Source: CAZUCD01 sp964618855 (lineage in GTDB: Bacteria > Sumerlaeota > Sumerlaeia > SLMS01 > JANRJK01). From it: DNA of 30,746 nt. Shown here piece by piece: positions 6,800-14,709 of this stretch. Within the stretch, counting starts at the first letter, position 1, and each line of letters begins with the position of its first letter. The stretch spans positions 1 through 30,746 of the forward strand of contig CAZUCD010000028.1 in assembly GCA_964618855.1 (NCBI GenBank). The letters are read 5' to 3'. The notes under the pieces are model-generated. The model had not been told where the DNA came from. It saw nothing but the letters and a program-made list of their open reading frames with translations, and made no database searches. Position numbers and translations under genes: made by a program.

Positions 6800-8875
6800 T
6801 TGGCGCCGTCGCCACTCCACGCGAGGAGCGCCGCGGCCGCACTCCTGCTCCATGCCATCCTGTATGCGCAGTTCCTGATCCTGGTCGCGATTGGGCAGTT
6901 CCATCCCGCCGGGGCGCTCATCCTTTCGGGCATCGTGTGCGCCGGCGTGAAGGGGGTTCCTCTTCCGTCCGCCGCAGCCGGAAACGTCGTTGCGGCTTGG
7001 CGCGCGTGGCGCGCAGCTCATGCGCGCTCGCTGCCGGGAGTCGCGGCAATGGCGCTGTTCGCAGTCGCGGGGTACCGCCTGTGCGCGGGCCTCGCGCTGC
7101 CGCCGCTCGGGCACGACGCGCTGCTTTACCACTACCTGAAGGCGGGGCGCTGGGTGGCGACGGGGGGTTGGGTTCAGGATGCGGCGCCTGGGCCTTGGGG
7201 GAGCTACGAGTACTTTCCCTTCGCGGGCCAGGCGGTGTGGGCGTGGGCGATGTTGCCGACGCACGGAGACGTGTTGGTTGCCTTTGCGGGTGTGGCGGCG
7301 TGGGGGGGGCTGCTGCTCTCGGCATACGCGGCTGCGCGCTCGCTCGGGGCGGGGGCGCGCCCTGCCACCGCATTCTCGGTCGCAGTGGGTGCGGTTCCCG
7401 CGATCTCCACGAGCATGACCAGCGGCAACGTGGAGAACCTCGTGTGCGCCTTCGCGCTGCTCGCAGTGGCGTTCGTGGCCCGGAGGATGCCGGGGCTGGC
7501 GGTCCTGGCGGTTTGCATGGCGGCCGCGACGAAGTCGCATGGACTGCCGATGGTGGCGGTGGGATTGCCGGTGGTTGCGGCGCAGGCGTGGTGCAGGCGG
7601 CTGGATCGTAACGCTCCTGCGACCTGCGAGCACGGGCGCGACGCTCGTGCCACTGTCGCAGTCGTGGGTGTCGGGCTCCTTTTGGGGTGCGTTTCGTATG
7701 CGCGCGCGTGGTGGCTGAAGGGGTCGCCCCTGTATCCATTCTCACTCGAGGTTGGAGGAAGCACGTTCCTGCGGGGGAACGAGGAGATGACGCTGCTGTT
7801 CTCAGGTGGGCTGCTGCCGGAGGAGACGCTTGCCCTTTACTCTCCGTGGCAGAGCCTGAAGCTCGTTTTCTGGGGGACGGTGCATGAGACTTGGCAGCAC
7901 ATCAATCTCGGTCCTGGAGGCGCGTTGCTCCTGCTTGCCGGAGTTGCGGGCCTGCCGTCGCTCTGGGGGCGTTCGCGTGCGGCGGTGGTGCTCGTGGCGG
8001 GGTGCGCTGCAATCCTGTTCGCGAGCATCCTCTCCCCCTCGATGCTGGGGCACCGAACGCTCTTTATCCACATGATCGGACGGTTCGCGGCACTGCCGCT
8101 GGTGCTGGTTGCGCTCGGGGCCCTGTCGCTTCCCGGGCGTGCCTGCACGGCCGTGTGTATGGTGGCAGCACTGGTGGGGGTGGCGATGTCGCTCCCATTG
8201 GGGTTGATGCAGGGCATCGCAGCACAGCCTGCGCTTTTGGTGGGGCTGGGGCTCGCGGCGACCTGCGCGGTGGTGTGGACGGTGGCCGATCGCCTCCCGG
8301 CGATGAGGCTTCGATGGCTGGCGGCTTCGGCCATCGGTTTGCCTGCGTTGCTGGGCGCCGTCGTGGGACTGGAGCACCTGCGCGCGTCCGTCCGTTCGCA
8401 GGCGTGGCTCGCGGCCGCGGATGACTACAGGCCTCTGTACGACATGCATCCCATCGACTGGCGCGTGGCGCGGTGCTGGCCGATATGGGCGGCGCTGGAC
8501 GAGGAGGGGAGGAAGCGCATCGCGTTCACATCCGGGTTCGCGGATTCGGGGCACAACGCGGGGCGGTATCCGCTCATGGGCTCGAGGCTACAGAACACGG
8601 TCGAGTACGTTGCGCCCACTCTGGACGGCGCGCCCCTCGAACCGCGCCTCGCGGTGGATCAGCGCGGGCGCACGGACCTCGGCGCGTGGCTGGCCGCCCT
8701 GGATCGCGCGCGCATCACGCATGTCGTCAGCGTCGATCCGGCCACAGTCGAGCTCGGCTGGATGCGCGCCCGGCCCGACCTGTTCCACCCCGTGATTTCC
8801 TCGACCGACGGGCAGAGCTGGGCGTTCGAGCATTGGCCCCCGGCGACGCCGAGGACACCCGACCACGATGACTGA
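6800..8875 (+). CDS. Polytopic membrane protein, GT-C (GT39/ArnT-like) glycosyltransferase
   Basis: This 691-residue protein has about a dozen hydrophobic helices over residues 10-530 and a soluble C-terminal segment of about 150 residues. The sequence PPLGHDALLYHYLKAGRW (101-118) places an acidic residue (D106) and a YH pair in the first large extracytoplasmic loop, as in GT-C transferases that use polyprenyl-phosphate sugars. The C-terminal part (for example ALDRARITHVVSVD) resembles soluble tails found after other GT39-type membrane domains. The start is uncertain: TTG at 6800 is the first conventional start, CTG at 6788 is in frame, and no strong ribosome binding site is seen. The upstream 200 bp show no recognisable signal. 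A 45-nt palindrome encoding HGRDARAT sits in frame at 7617-7661. The stop overlaps the next gene by 8 bp, so the two are probably co-translated. Confidence 0.72.
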   Translation: MAPSPLHARSAAAALLLHAILYAQFLILVAIGQFHPAGALILSGIVCAGVKGVPLPSAAAGNVVAAWRAWRAAHARSLPGVAAMALFAVAGYRLCAGLALPPLGHDALLYHYLKAGRWVATGGWVQDAAPGPWGSYEYFPFAGQAVWAWAMLPTHGDVLVAFAGVAAWGGLLLSAYAAARSLGAGARPATAFSVAVGAVPAISTSMTSGNVENLVCAFALLAVAFVARRMPGLAVLAVCMAAATKSHGLPMVAVGLPVVAAQAWCRRLDRNAPATCEHGRDARATVAVVGVGLLLGCVSYARAWWLKGSPLYPFSLEVGGSTFLRGNEEMTLLFSGGLLPEETLALYSPWQSLKLVFWGTVHETWQHINLGPGGALLLLAGVAGLPSLWGRSRAAVVLVAGCAAILFASILSPSMLGHRTLFIHMIGRFAALPLVLVALGALSLPGRACTAVCMVAALVGVAMSLPLGLMQGIAAQPALLVGLGLAATCAVVWTVADRLPAMRLRWLAASAIGLPALLGAVVGLEHLRASVRSQAWLAAADDYRPLYDMHPIDWRVARCWPIWAALDEEGRKRIAFTSGFADSGHNAGRYPLMGSRLQNTVEYVAPTLDGAPLEPRLAVDQRGRTDLGAWLAALDRARITHVVSVDPATVELGWMRARPDLFHPVISSTDGQSWAFEHWPPATPRTPDHDD
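7617..7661. repeat. REP-like palindrome inserted in frame in a coding sequence (HGRDARAT type)
   Basis: Outer arms CTGCGAC (7617-7623) and GTCGCAG (7655-7661) are exact reverse complements. Inner arms GCACGGGCG (7630-7638) and CGCTCGTGC (7642-7650) pair over 9 positions with one G-T wobble around a CGA loop. The full element is 45 nt, exactly 15 codons, and is translated within the GT-C membrane protein as a stretch containing CEHGRDARATV. From memory, the peptide GRDARAT recurs in unrelated proteins of PVC-type bacteria as the translation of such a palindrome. It lies between two predicted membrane helices, in a loop where an insertion would be tolerated. Confidence 0.75.
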
Positions 8876-10436
8876 GCAGGCGCGCGGAAGCATCGCGATG
8901 GCCCTGATCGCCGCGGCGTATGCGGCGTTGATTGCGTCGCTGTGGGGCGCGACCTACTGGGACTTCGGCGACGGGAACTACCTGTACATTGCCCGGCGAG
9001 TGAACGAGGGCGCGGTGCTCTACCGGGACATCCTGGCCCCGCAGCCTCCGCTGCACACGCTGACGGGGTGCGTGGCGCTTCGCGTGGGGGAACTATTCGG
9101 GGATCCGCGGCTTGGCGCGCGGGTCATGTCGCTCCTGCTGCGGCTGGTCTCGGCGTGGCTGGTGTCGCGGATTGCGCTGCGTGCGTTTGGGAGCACGGCG
9201 ACATCGGTGGTCGCGTTTGCGGCGGCCCTGCTCATGCCGATCGGGTTTTGGTGGGGCATTGGCTACCAGAGCGAGAACCTGGAGGTGGCTCTGCTGCTGT
9301 TCGCGGTGCTGCGGCTGCTCGACTGGTCGCCGCGTGGTGCGGCGCTGGCGGGCGCGGCGGGCGCACTGGCCATGCACACGAACATGACCGCGGCGCCCTA
9401 CTTCCTAGTGAACTGCATCTTCCTCGCGTGCCGGAGGCCGCGGCTCCTGGTGCCATACGCGGGCGTGGCGCTCGGGGTGTGGGGCTTGGGAGCGGGGCTC
9501 GCGCACTTCGCGACCGGCGGGTACTACCTCGACAATGTCATCCTGAACCAGGTCGGGACGTTTCCACGCAGCGATGTCCTCGCGGAAATGCGGGGCGATC
9601 CCGACTACGGTCTTCTGGACTACGCGCTCGAGAAGATCATGCGCGAAGGCGGGAAGGTGATCGCGATCGAGGGATTCCTGATCGCGTTGGCTTGCGCCGC
9701 ACTGGCGCGGCGTTGCGCCGGCCGGGCGTGGGATGGTCCAGCCGATGAAGGCGGGAGGATGCGTGAGTTCCTCGCCTGGACGGCCATCGGGCACTGGCTC
9801 TCGATCGGTTTCGTATCGAAGGGCGGGACGGTGAACTACATCTTCACGATCGGGGAGCCATTCGTGGCGCTCTTCGCGGCGGATGGGCTGGCGTGGCTCT
9901 GGGGGCGGGCCTGGCCCCCCGTGGCTCAGTGGCGGCGGCTCTCCTTTGCGAACACGCAGGCGTTCCTGCGCGTGTTCTTCGCGGCGGCGGGGACGGCGCT
10001 GGTGTTCGCGGGCCCGTTTGCAAACGTGCGCGCGACCGTCACCGAAGACCAGTCCGAACTGCCGGAGGAGGCAGTCCTCGAGGTCCGGCGCCTCATCGCG
10101 CAGCACGCGGCGCCCGGGGACCTGATCCTCGCACCGCCGTTCTACGCGTTCGACACCAAGACTCGGGTCGCAGGCGAGCTGGCGGAGAACTATATCTGGC
10201 AGATCAAGTACATGAACGAGCGGCGTGACGGCGTCGAGGGACTCGCAGTGCGGAAGATGGAGGAGGTGGCGCACATCATCGCGGAGCGCCGCGCAAGGAT
10301 ACTCCTGCTCGACATGGCGCAGACGGGCCTGATCCCGGAGATCGCAGCCGCCGCGAACGAGCACTACATGGAGCTGCCACCGGGGACCATCCGGACGCGC
10401 AATACAACGCTGCGCGTGATGGTGCCTCGGCGGTGA
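8868..10436 (+). CDS. GT39/ArnT-like membrane glycosyltransferase
   Basis: This 522-residue polytopic membrane protein belongs by pattern to the GT-C superfamily. After the first helix comes YWDFGDGNYLYIARRV (30-45), followed by LYRDILAPQPPLHTL (51-65). Acidic residues followed by a PQPPL or similar motif are typical of the first periplasmic loop of GT39 and PMT-like transferases. About ten to twelve hydrophobic segments follow, to around residue 390. The final 130 residues are soluble, with an alpha/beta pattern (ILAPPFYAFDTKTRVAGEL). It probably moves a sugar from a polyprenyl-phosphate carrier to a lipid, glycan or protein outside the cytoplasm; neither partner can be named. ATG at 8868 overlaps the upstream stop by 8 bp, and its own TGA overlaps the GTG of the next gene by 4 bp, giving a tight three-gene unit. 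Confidence 0.8.
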   Translation: MTEQARGSIAMALIAAAYAALIASLWGATYWDFGDGNYLYIARRVNEGAVLYRDILAPQPPLHTLTGCVALRVGELFGDPRLGARVMSLLLRLVSAWLVSRIALRAFGSTATSVVAFAAALLMPIGFWWGIGYQSENLEVALLLFAVLRLLDWSPRGAALAGAAGALAMHTNMTAAPYFLVNCIFLACRRPRLLVPYAGVALGVWGLGAGLAHFATGGYYLDNVILNQVGTFPRSDVLAEMRGDPDYGLLDYALEKIMREGGKVIAIEGFLIALACAALARRCAGRAWDGPADEGGRMREFLAWTAIGHWLSIGFVSKGGTVNYIFTIGEPFVALFAADGLAWLWGRAWPPVAQWRRLSFANTQAFLRVFFAAAGTALVFAGPFANVRATVTEDQSELPEEAVLEVRRLIAQHAAPGDLILAPPFYAFDTKTRVAGELAENYIWQIKYMNERRDGVEGLAVRKMEEVAHIIAERRARILLLDMAQTGLIPEIAAAANEHYMELPPGTIRTRNTTLRVMVPRR

Positions 10437-11518
10437 ATGGCTGGACGGGGGGACAGTACTCGCTCGCCCGGGCGATGACGGGCCTCGTGATGGTGTTCTG
10501 GTCGCTCGACTTCCTCGCTGGGGTGAGGGCGTTCACGGATTCGCAGTTCGGGGTGCTGCCCCCCCTGACGAATGCGCATGTCATCGCGTCCTCCGTGGTG
10601 GGGGGATTGTCGATCCCCGTCGCGCTTATGTTCGCGGCGGGATTCAGGGACCGATGGTGCGCGGTGCTCCTGCTGGCGAACGTGGCGCTCCAGGCGACGT
10701 GGAGCCAGCGCTGGGGCCTCGCGCCCGGTGCCGTGCTCGTGGCGCACCTGATGTGTCCCCCTGCGCCCTTCCTCTCGTGGGACGCGCGCAGGGATGCGTC
10801 TCCGGGGCTCGGCTGGAGGATGCCCTCGGCCGCGCGGGAGTTGCTTTGGCGCGTGGCCGTCCTCGATGGGCTGCGGTGCGTCGCGGGGGTTTGGCTCTCG
10901 CCGGACCGCACGCACGCTGGCCTGTTCCTCGCCGCGGCGTATGCGCTCGCGGCGCTGGCGGGTCAGAATCGCGCGTGGAGAACGCTCGCATGGTTCGCGC
11001 TCGTGGTCCTTGCGGCGGCCTCTCCTCCGGGGCGCTTCGCGGACTCCTTCCCGGCCGCATACCTGCCGTTCCTGTTCCTTCTGTTCGACCCGGGTTGGAT
11101 CCCGGAGCGCCCGCTGCAGGGATCCGTCCTGTTCTACGACGGTTGGTGCGGCCTGTGCCATGGGGCCGTGCGGTTCCTGCTGGCGGAGGAGGCGCGCGGG
11201 GTCCTGCGGTTCTCCCCGAGGCAGGGCAACACGATGGCACGCAAGATCGACGCATCAACCAGGTCGCGATTGCCGGACAGCGTCGTCCTGCTAACGGAGA
11301 ACGGGCAGATTTTCGTGCGTTCGGCCGCGGTCCTCGTTGCCGCCGAGGGACTCGGGGGTTGGTGGCGGCTGGGGGCGGTGCTGGCGGGCTACGTGCCTGC
11401 GGTGCTGCTGGACGCGGTGTACGACTCGATAGCGCGCGTGCGCGGCAGGTTCTTCGTTTCGCCGAAGGAGACATGCCCAGTGCTGCCGCCGGAGTGGCGC
11501 CGGCGGATACTGAACTAG
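10433..11518 (+). CDS. HTTM-type membrane domain fused to DCC thiol-disulfide oxidoreductase domain
   Basis: The first ~225 of 361 residues form an integral membrane domain with six or seven helices, ending in LFLLFDPGWIPERP. That ending is characteristic of HTTM (vitamin K-dependent carboxylase-like) membrane proteins. Residues 232 onward form a DCC (DUF393) domain with SVLFYDGWCGLCHG; the CxxC pair is C239/C242 next to the conserved YDG. DCC proteins are predicted thioredoxin-like thiol-disulfide oxidoreductases. The combination suggests a membrane-anchored redox protein, but substrate and sidedness are not known. The start is GTG at 10433, overlapping the previous stop as GTGA. It is the last of three coupled genes and converges on the hisC-like gene with 10 bp between stops. 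Confidence 0.82.
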   Translation: MNGWTGGQYSLARAMTGLVMVFWSLDFLAGVRAFTDSQFGVLPPLTNAHVIASSVVGGLSIPVALMFAAGFRDRWCAVLLLANVALQATWSQRWGLAPGAVLVAHLMCPPAPFLSWDARRDASPGLGWRMPSAARELLWRVAVLDGLRCVAGVWLSPDRTHAGLFLAAAYALAALAGQNRAWRTLAWFALVVLAAASPPGRFADSFPAAYLPFLFLLFDPGWIPERPLQGSVLFYDGWCGLCHGAVRFLLAEEARGVLRFSPRQGNTMARKIDASTRSRLPDSVVLLTENGQIFVRSAAVLVAAEGLGGWWRLGAVLAGYVPAVLLDAVYDSIARVRGRFFVSPKETCPVLPPEWRRRILN

Positions 11519-11528
11519 CCGCACCCGA

Positions 11529-12701
11529 TCAAAGTTCGAGGTCGGGATCCAGGTCAGGAGGCGGTGCCGGTGAAGTGGCCGGCTCCGGCGGGAGATCGTT
11601 GAAGTTGATCTTCCGGATGTTGGTGCTCGATGAGGAGTTCCGCATCGGCAGCATGTCCCGGATGTAGTCGAGCGTGGAGATGAACATGTCCATCTGCTCC
11701 TCGGTGCCGACGGAGACCCGGACGCCGTCGCGCATCTCGAACTCCTCGTAGCGGCGGATGACGATGTTGCGGTCGCGGAGGGTCTTTTCGAGGCGGAAGG
11801 GATCGGTCCCGCGCAGGTAGAAGAAGTTGGCCTCGCTCGGGGAGACCTCGAACCCGCGCATCATGAGCTCCATGCGGACGTGCTCGCGCGTGGCGCGGAT
11901 GCGGTTGACGGTTTCCCCGAGCCAATCGGTGGACTTGAGGGCCGCGAGCGCCGCAGCCTGCGCGACGGCCGACACCGAGTAGGGCGCGGCGACCTTGCGC
12001 AGGGAGGTGACGACGCCCTGGTGCCCGATCATGTAGCCGACCCGGAGCCCCGCCAGCGCGTGCGACTTCGAAAACGTGCGCGAGATAAGAATGTTGGGAT
12101 AGAACTTGTGCGCCAGGTCCAGCACGCTGTCCCCGCGGAACGCCTCGTAGGCCTCGTCCACGACGACCAGCGTGCGCGGATTGGCGCGCGCGAAGTTCGA
12201 GATGACCTCCGTGTCGATCCCGATCCCGGATGGAGTGTTGGGGGAGCAGAGAAAGAGGACCTTGAGCCCCTCGGGGGCGTTGAAGATCGCCTCCTCCTGC
12301 GAGCAGTCATGGTGCTCGAGGGGAACGGCAACACCGCCGAAGAGCTTCGTTAGGTAGCGGAAGAAGGCCGAGGATGGCCAAAGGTAGCCGACTTGGTCGC
12401 CCGGCGAGACGAATGCGGACATCACGCAGCGCTGGAGCTCCGTGCTGCCCGCGCCAATGATGAGCTGATTGGCGTGGAGCCTGAGTTGCGCGACGAGTTC
12501 CGCCGCGAGCTCCGAGCAGTCGGGGTCGGGGAAGGTGCGGACCGCGCGGGAGGAGACCTGCTCGATCGCCTCCACCACGGCAGGCGGGGGTGGATAGGGG
12601 TTTTCGTTGAGGTGCAGGGGGATGAAGGACGCGTTCGCCACCCGGTCGGCGGTTTCCCAAACGTGCAGGTCGGCGACGTCGCTGCGCGGGGGGGGGATCA
12701 C
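11529..12701 (-). CDS. hisC: Histidinol-phosphate aminotransferase family (HisC-like)
   Basis: This 390-residue fold-type I PLP aminotransferase shows LNENPYPPPP (31-40), GAGSTELQR (83-91), SPNTPSGI (N155), VVVDEAYEAF (D182, Y185), SRTFSKSHALAGLRVGY with Schiff-base K212, R220, and the C-terminal substrate carboxylate arginine region RDGVRVSVGT. These are hallmarks of HisC, which converts imidazole acetol phosphate to histidinol phosphate with glutamate as donor; close paralogues act on aromatic amino acids or in cobamide synthesis. The start is GTG at 12701. About 35 residues after the family's usual end form a Ser/Asn then Pro/Asp/Glu-rich tail ending DLDPDLEL, which looks disordered. It lies 51 bp after the epimerase gene on the same strand, away from other his genes, so the HisC assignment is probable, not certain. 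Confidence 0.82.
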   Translation of the reverse strand: MIPPPRSDVADLHVWETADRVANASFIPLHLNENPYPPPPAVVEAIEQVSSRAVRTFPDPDCSELAAELVAQLRLHANQLIIGAGSTELQRCVMSAFVSPGDQVGYLWPSSAFFRYLTKLFGGVAVPLEHHDCSQEEAIFNAPEGLKVLFLCSPNTPSGIGIDTEVISNFARANPRTLVVVDEAYEAFRGDSVLDLAHKFYPNILISRTFSKSHALAGLRVGYMIGHQGVVTSLRKVAAPYSVSAVAQAAALAALKSTDWLGETVNRIRATREHVRMELMMRGFEVSPSEANFFYLRGTDPFRLEKTLRDRNIVIRRYEEFEMRDGVRVSVGTEEQMDMFISTLDYIRDMLPMRNSSSSTNIRKINFNDLPPEPATSPAPPPDLDPDLEL

Positions 12702-12752
12702 GCGGATTGGATCTGAAAGAGTGGCTTGGGGAACATGGTGTGGTGGCGCTCC

Positions 12753-13757
12753 CTATTGGCAAGCCGTACCGGAGGGGGCCTGGACCCCCTCGGTGACCTG
12801 GAAGTATTCAAGAGTGCGGCGCAGTCCCTCCGCAAACCCGGTCGTGGCATCGTACCCGAGGACGGACCTGGCCTCGGAGATGTCGGCGCGCGAGTGCCTG
12901 ACGTCCCCGGCACGATGTGGCTCGAAGCGTGGCCGAACATCCTTTCCAGTCAGCCTGCCGAGTTCCGCCGCGAGGTCGAGCAGGGTGTAGGACTCGCCGC
13001 AGGCGATGTTGATCACGCGGCCCGCCGCCCCGGGGGCAACGCACGCGAGCAGGTTCGCCTCAACATTGTTCGAGACGTAGGTGAAGTCGCGGGACTGCGT
13101 GCCGTCCCCGTAGATGACGGGCTGCTCCCCTCGGAGAATACGGACAATGAACTTCGGGATCACCGCCGCGTATTCGCTCTCGGGGTCCTGACGCGGGCCG
13201 AAGACGTTGAAGTAGCGCAGGGCGACGGCCTCGAGCCCGTACACCTCGTGCCAGGCGCGCAGGTAGTGCTCCCCCGCCAGCTTCGCAGCCGCGTAGGGGG
13301 AGAGTGGCATGGGCAACAGGTCCTCGGACTTGAGCGGCGCTTCCTGGTTTCCATAGGCGGAGGAGGAGGCCGCATAGACAACGCGCGAGACCCCGGCCTG
13401 GCGCGCGGCCTCCAGCAGGTTCGCCGTTGCCGTGACGCAGGCATGGTGCGTGGCAAGGGGATCGCGCACGGACCGCGGGACGCTCGGGATGGCGGCCTGG
13501 TGGAGGACGTACCTGACCCCCTCGCAGGCCCGCGTCGTGGCCGCAAGGTCGGTGAGCGATGCCTCGATCAGCTCCACGCGCTCCCGGAATAGGGCCAGAT
13601 TGGAGCGCTTTCCGGTCGAGAGGTCGTCGATGACCCGCACGCGCATGCCGAGTTCGAGGAGCCGCTCGACCAGGTGGCTGCCGATGAAGCCGGCGCCCCC
13701 CGTGACGAGGAAGCTCGTGCCCGGGGGGATGGAAGCGGGGGTTGGTGAAATGCTCAG
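12753..13757 (-). CDS. NDP-sugar epimerase/dehydratase (extended SDR, GalE/WbpP-like)
   Basis: An extended short-chain dehydrogenase of 334 residues. The Rossmann glycine motif GGAGFIG is at 20-26, the acidic VIDDLSTGKRSNL segment follows near 42-54, HQAAIPSV near 86-93, AASSSAYGN near 129-137, and catalytic Tyr-x3-Lys is Y155/K159 (SPYAAAKLAGEHY). RYFNVFGPRQ and TYVSNNVEANL match UDP-glucose and UDP-GlcNAc 4-epimerases of the WbpP/GalE type. It likely supplies a nucleotide sugar for surface glycans. The first in-frame ATG (13646) would delete the NAD-binding motif, so the start must be upstream, where no ATG, GTG or TTG exists. CTG at 13757 overlaps the stop of the preceding M23 gene as CTGA; ATT at 13751 is the alternative. 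Either way, initiation is at a non-canonical codon coupled to the upstream gene. Confidence 0.9.
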   Translation of the reverse strand: MSISPTPASIPPGTSFLVTGGAGFIGSHLVERLLELGMRVRVIDDLSTGKRSNLALFRERVELIEASLTDLAATTRACEGVRYVLHQAAIPSVPRSVRDPLATHHACVTATANLLEAARQAGVSRVVYAASSSAYGNQEAPLKSEDLLPMPLSPYAAAKLAGEHYLRAWHEVYGLEAVALRYFNVFGPRQDPESEYAAVIPKFIVRILRGEQPVIYGDGTQSRDFTYVSNNVEANLLACVAPGAAGRVINIACGESYTLLDLAAELGRLTGKDVRPRFEPHRAGDVRHSRADISEARSVLGYDATTGFAEGLRRTLEYFQVTEGVQAPSGTACQ

Positions 13758-14674
13758 GGGAGGTACTCCTCGGGATTCACGGCGGTGCCGCGCTTGCGGA
13801 TTTCAAAGTGGAGTGCCGGGGAGCCGCCCCGGACGGTGTCGCCCACTTCCGCGACGACCTGACCCTGACGCAAGCGCTCACCCTCGCGCACGAGGAGGCG
13901 TCGGGTGTGGGCGTAGCAGGTTGCGAGGTTGTCATCGTGCTCGATGATGACCATCCGACCGTAGGCGGCAATCGAATCGCTTGCGAAGACGACGCGGCCA
14001 TCGCGGGCGGCACGGACCTCCGTCCCGAGCGGCGCTGCGATCCTGATTCCGAAGCACTTCTCGCTCGAGTTGTTCACGAAGCGCTTAACGACGCGGCCCT
14101 CGACGGGCCAGACGAAGCCTCGGCGGCTCGGGCGCACGGCGTCACGGTCGATCCCTCCACCGGGGACGTCGCGCATTCCGGAGTTGGGGGCCGGCGGGGC
14201 CGGGTCTTCGCCCCGTTTGGCGGGAGCTGGATTGGTGGACTCCGCGCGGTCCGGAATGCGGAGCCTCTGCCCGACCTTGATCGGGGAGGAACTCGAGATT
14301 CCGTTCGCGGAGGCAATTGCGGATGAGGTGACACCGTGGCGTTTGCCGATGCCGGAAAGAGTGTCGCCGGGCTGGACGACGTAGGTGCCCGGGTCGGGCT
14401 TGGACTTGGCCGCCGGGGCCGCCGGCTTTGCTGCACCCGCCCGTCGATCCCGGGGCACGTACAGCATCGCCCCGGCCGGGGGACGCGCCGCCGCCGAGAG
14501 CCGGTTGGCTCCGCGCAGTTCCGTCGCTGCAACTCCGTGCCGCTTGGCGAAGGACTCCAACGACTCGCCCTGCCGCACCTTGTCATAGTACCCCGCGCCC
14601 AACATCCCGGGAAGCAGGATGCAGAGCGTGGCGAGCACGCAGGCCATGGTGGCGCGTCGAAGTCCGACGGGCAG
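13754..14674 (-). CDS. LysM and degenerate M23 (LytM) envelope protein, NlpD/EnvC-like
   Basis: From the CTG at 14674 this is a 306-residue exported protein. Residues 1-28 form a signal peptide with a twin-Arg n-region and a hydrophobic core. Two LysM domains (about 32-74 and 97-140, the latter around VVQPGDTLSGIGKRHGV) should bind peptidoglycan glycan strands. A Pro/Ala linker leads to an M23 domain at about 187-300. The zinc-ligand motifs are altered: the usual H-x3-D is F-G-I-R (F208, R211), and the HxH motif reads ALH (A287, H289). It is therefore probably not a working endopeptidase, and resembles the amidase activators NlpD and EnvC. A strong Shine-Dalgarno sequence (TGGAGG at 14686-14681) sits 6 nt before CTG 14674. 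TTG at 14767 and ATG at 14647 are alternatives without such a site. The stop overlaps the epimerase start. Confidence 0.85.
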   Translation of the reverse strand: MPVGLRRATMACVLATLCILLPGMLGAGYYDKVRQGESLESFAKRHGVAATELRGANRLSAAARPPAGAMLYVPRDRRAGAAKPAAPAAKSKPDPGTYVVQPGDTLSGIGKRHGVTSSAIASANGISSSSPIKVGQRLRIPDRAESTNPAPAKRGEDPAPPAPNSGMRDVPGGGIDRDAVRPSRRGFVWPVEGRVVKRFVNNSSEKCFGIRIAAPLGTEVRAARDGRVVFASDSIAAYGRMVIIEHDDNLATCYAHTRRLLVREGERLRQGQVVAEVGDTVRGGSPALHFEIRKRGTAVNPEEYLP

Positions 14675-14686
14675 GGTGCACCTCCA
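14672..14686 (-). promoter_or_regulatory. Shine-Dalgarno TGGAGG with apparent CTG start codon
   Basis: On the minus strand TGGAGG (14686-14681) is followed by TGCACC and then CTG (14674-14672). The sequence and 6-nt spacing fit an anti-Shine-Dalgarno match, and the codons that follow encode a standard signal peptide. No conventional start codon has comparable spacing, so this site decides the start of the LysM/M23 gene. Confidence 0.6.
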
Positions 14687-14692
14687 CCGGGA

Positions 14693-14709
14693 TTTTCCTG
14701 CATGGAAAA
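14693..14709. promoter_or_regulatory. TTTTCC-N5-GGAAAA dyad in divergent intergenic region
   Basis: Perfect 6-nt arms TTTTCC (14693-14698) and GGAAAA (14704-14709) flank TGCAT. A further TTTTCC half-site follows at about 14717. The dyad lies in the 274-bp gap between the divergent M23 and FAD oxidoreductase genes, between a TTGACA on the minus strand (14754-14749) and the M23 ribosome binding site. Its position fits an operator, but A/T-rich dyads arise by chance and no convincing -10 box accompanies the TTGACA. Confidence 0.3.
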
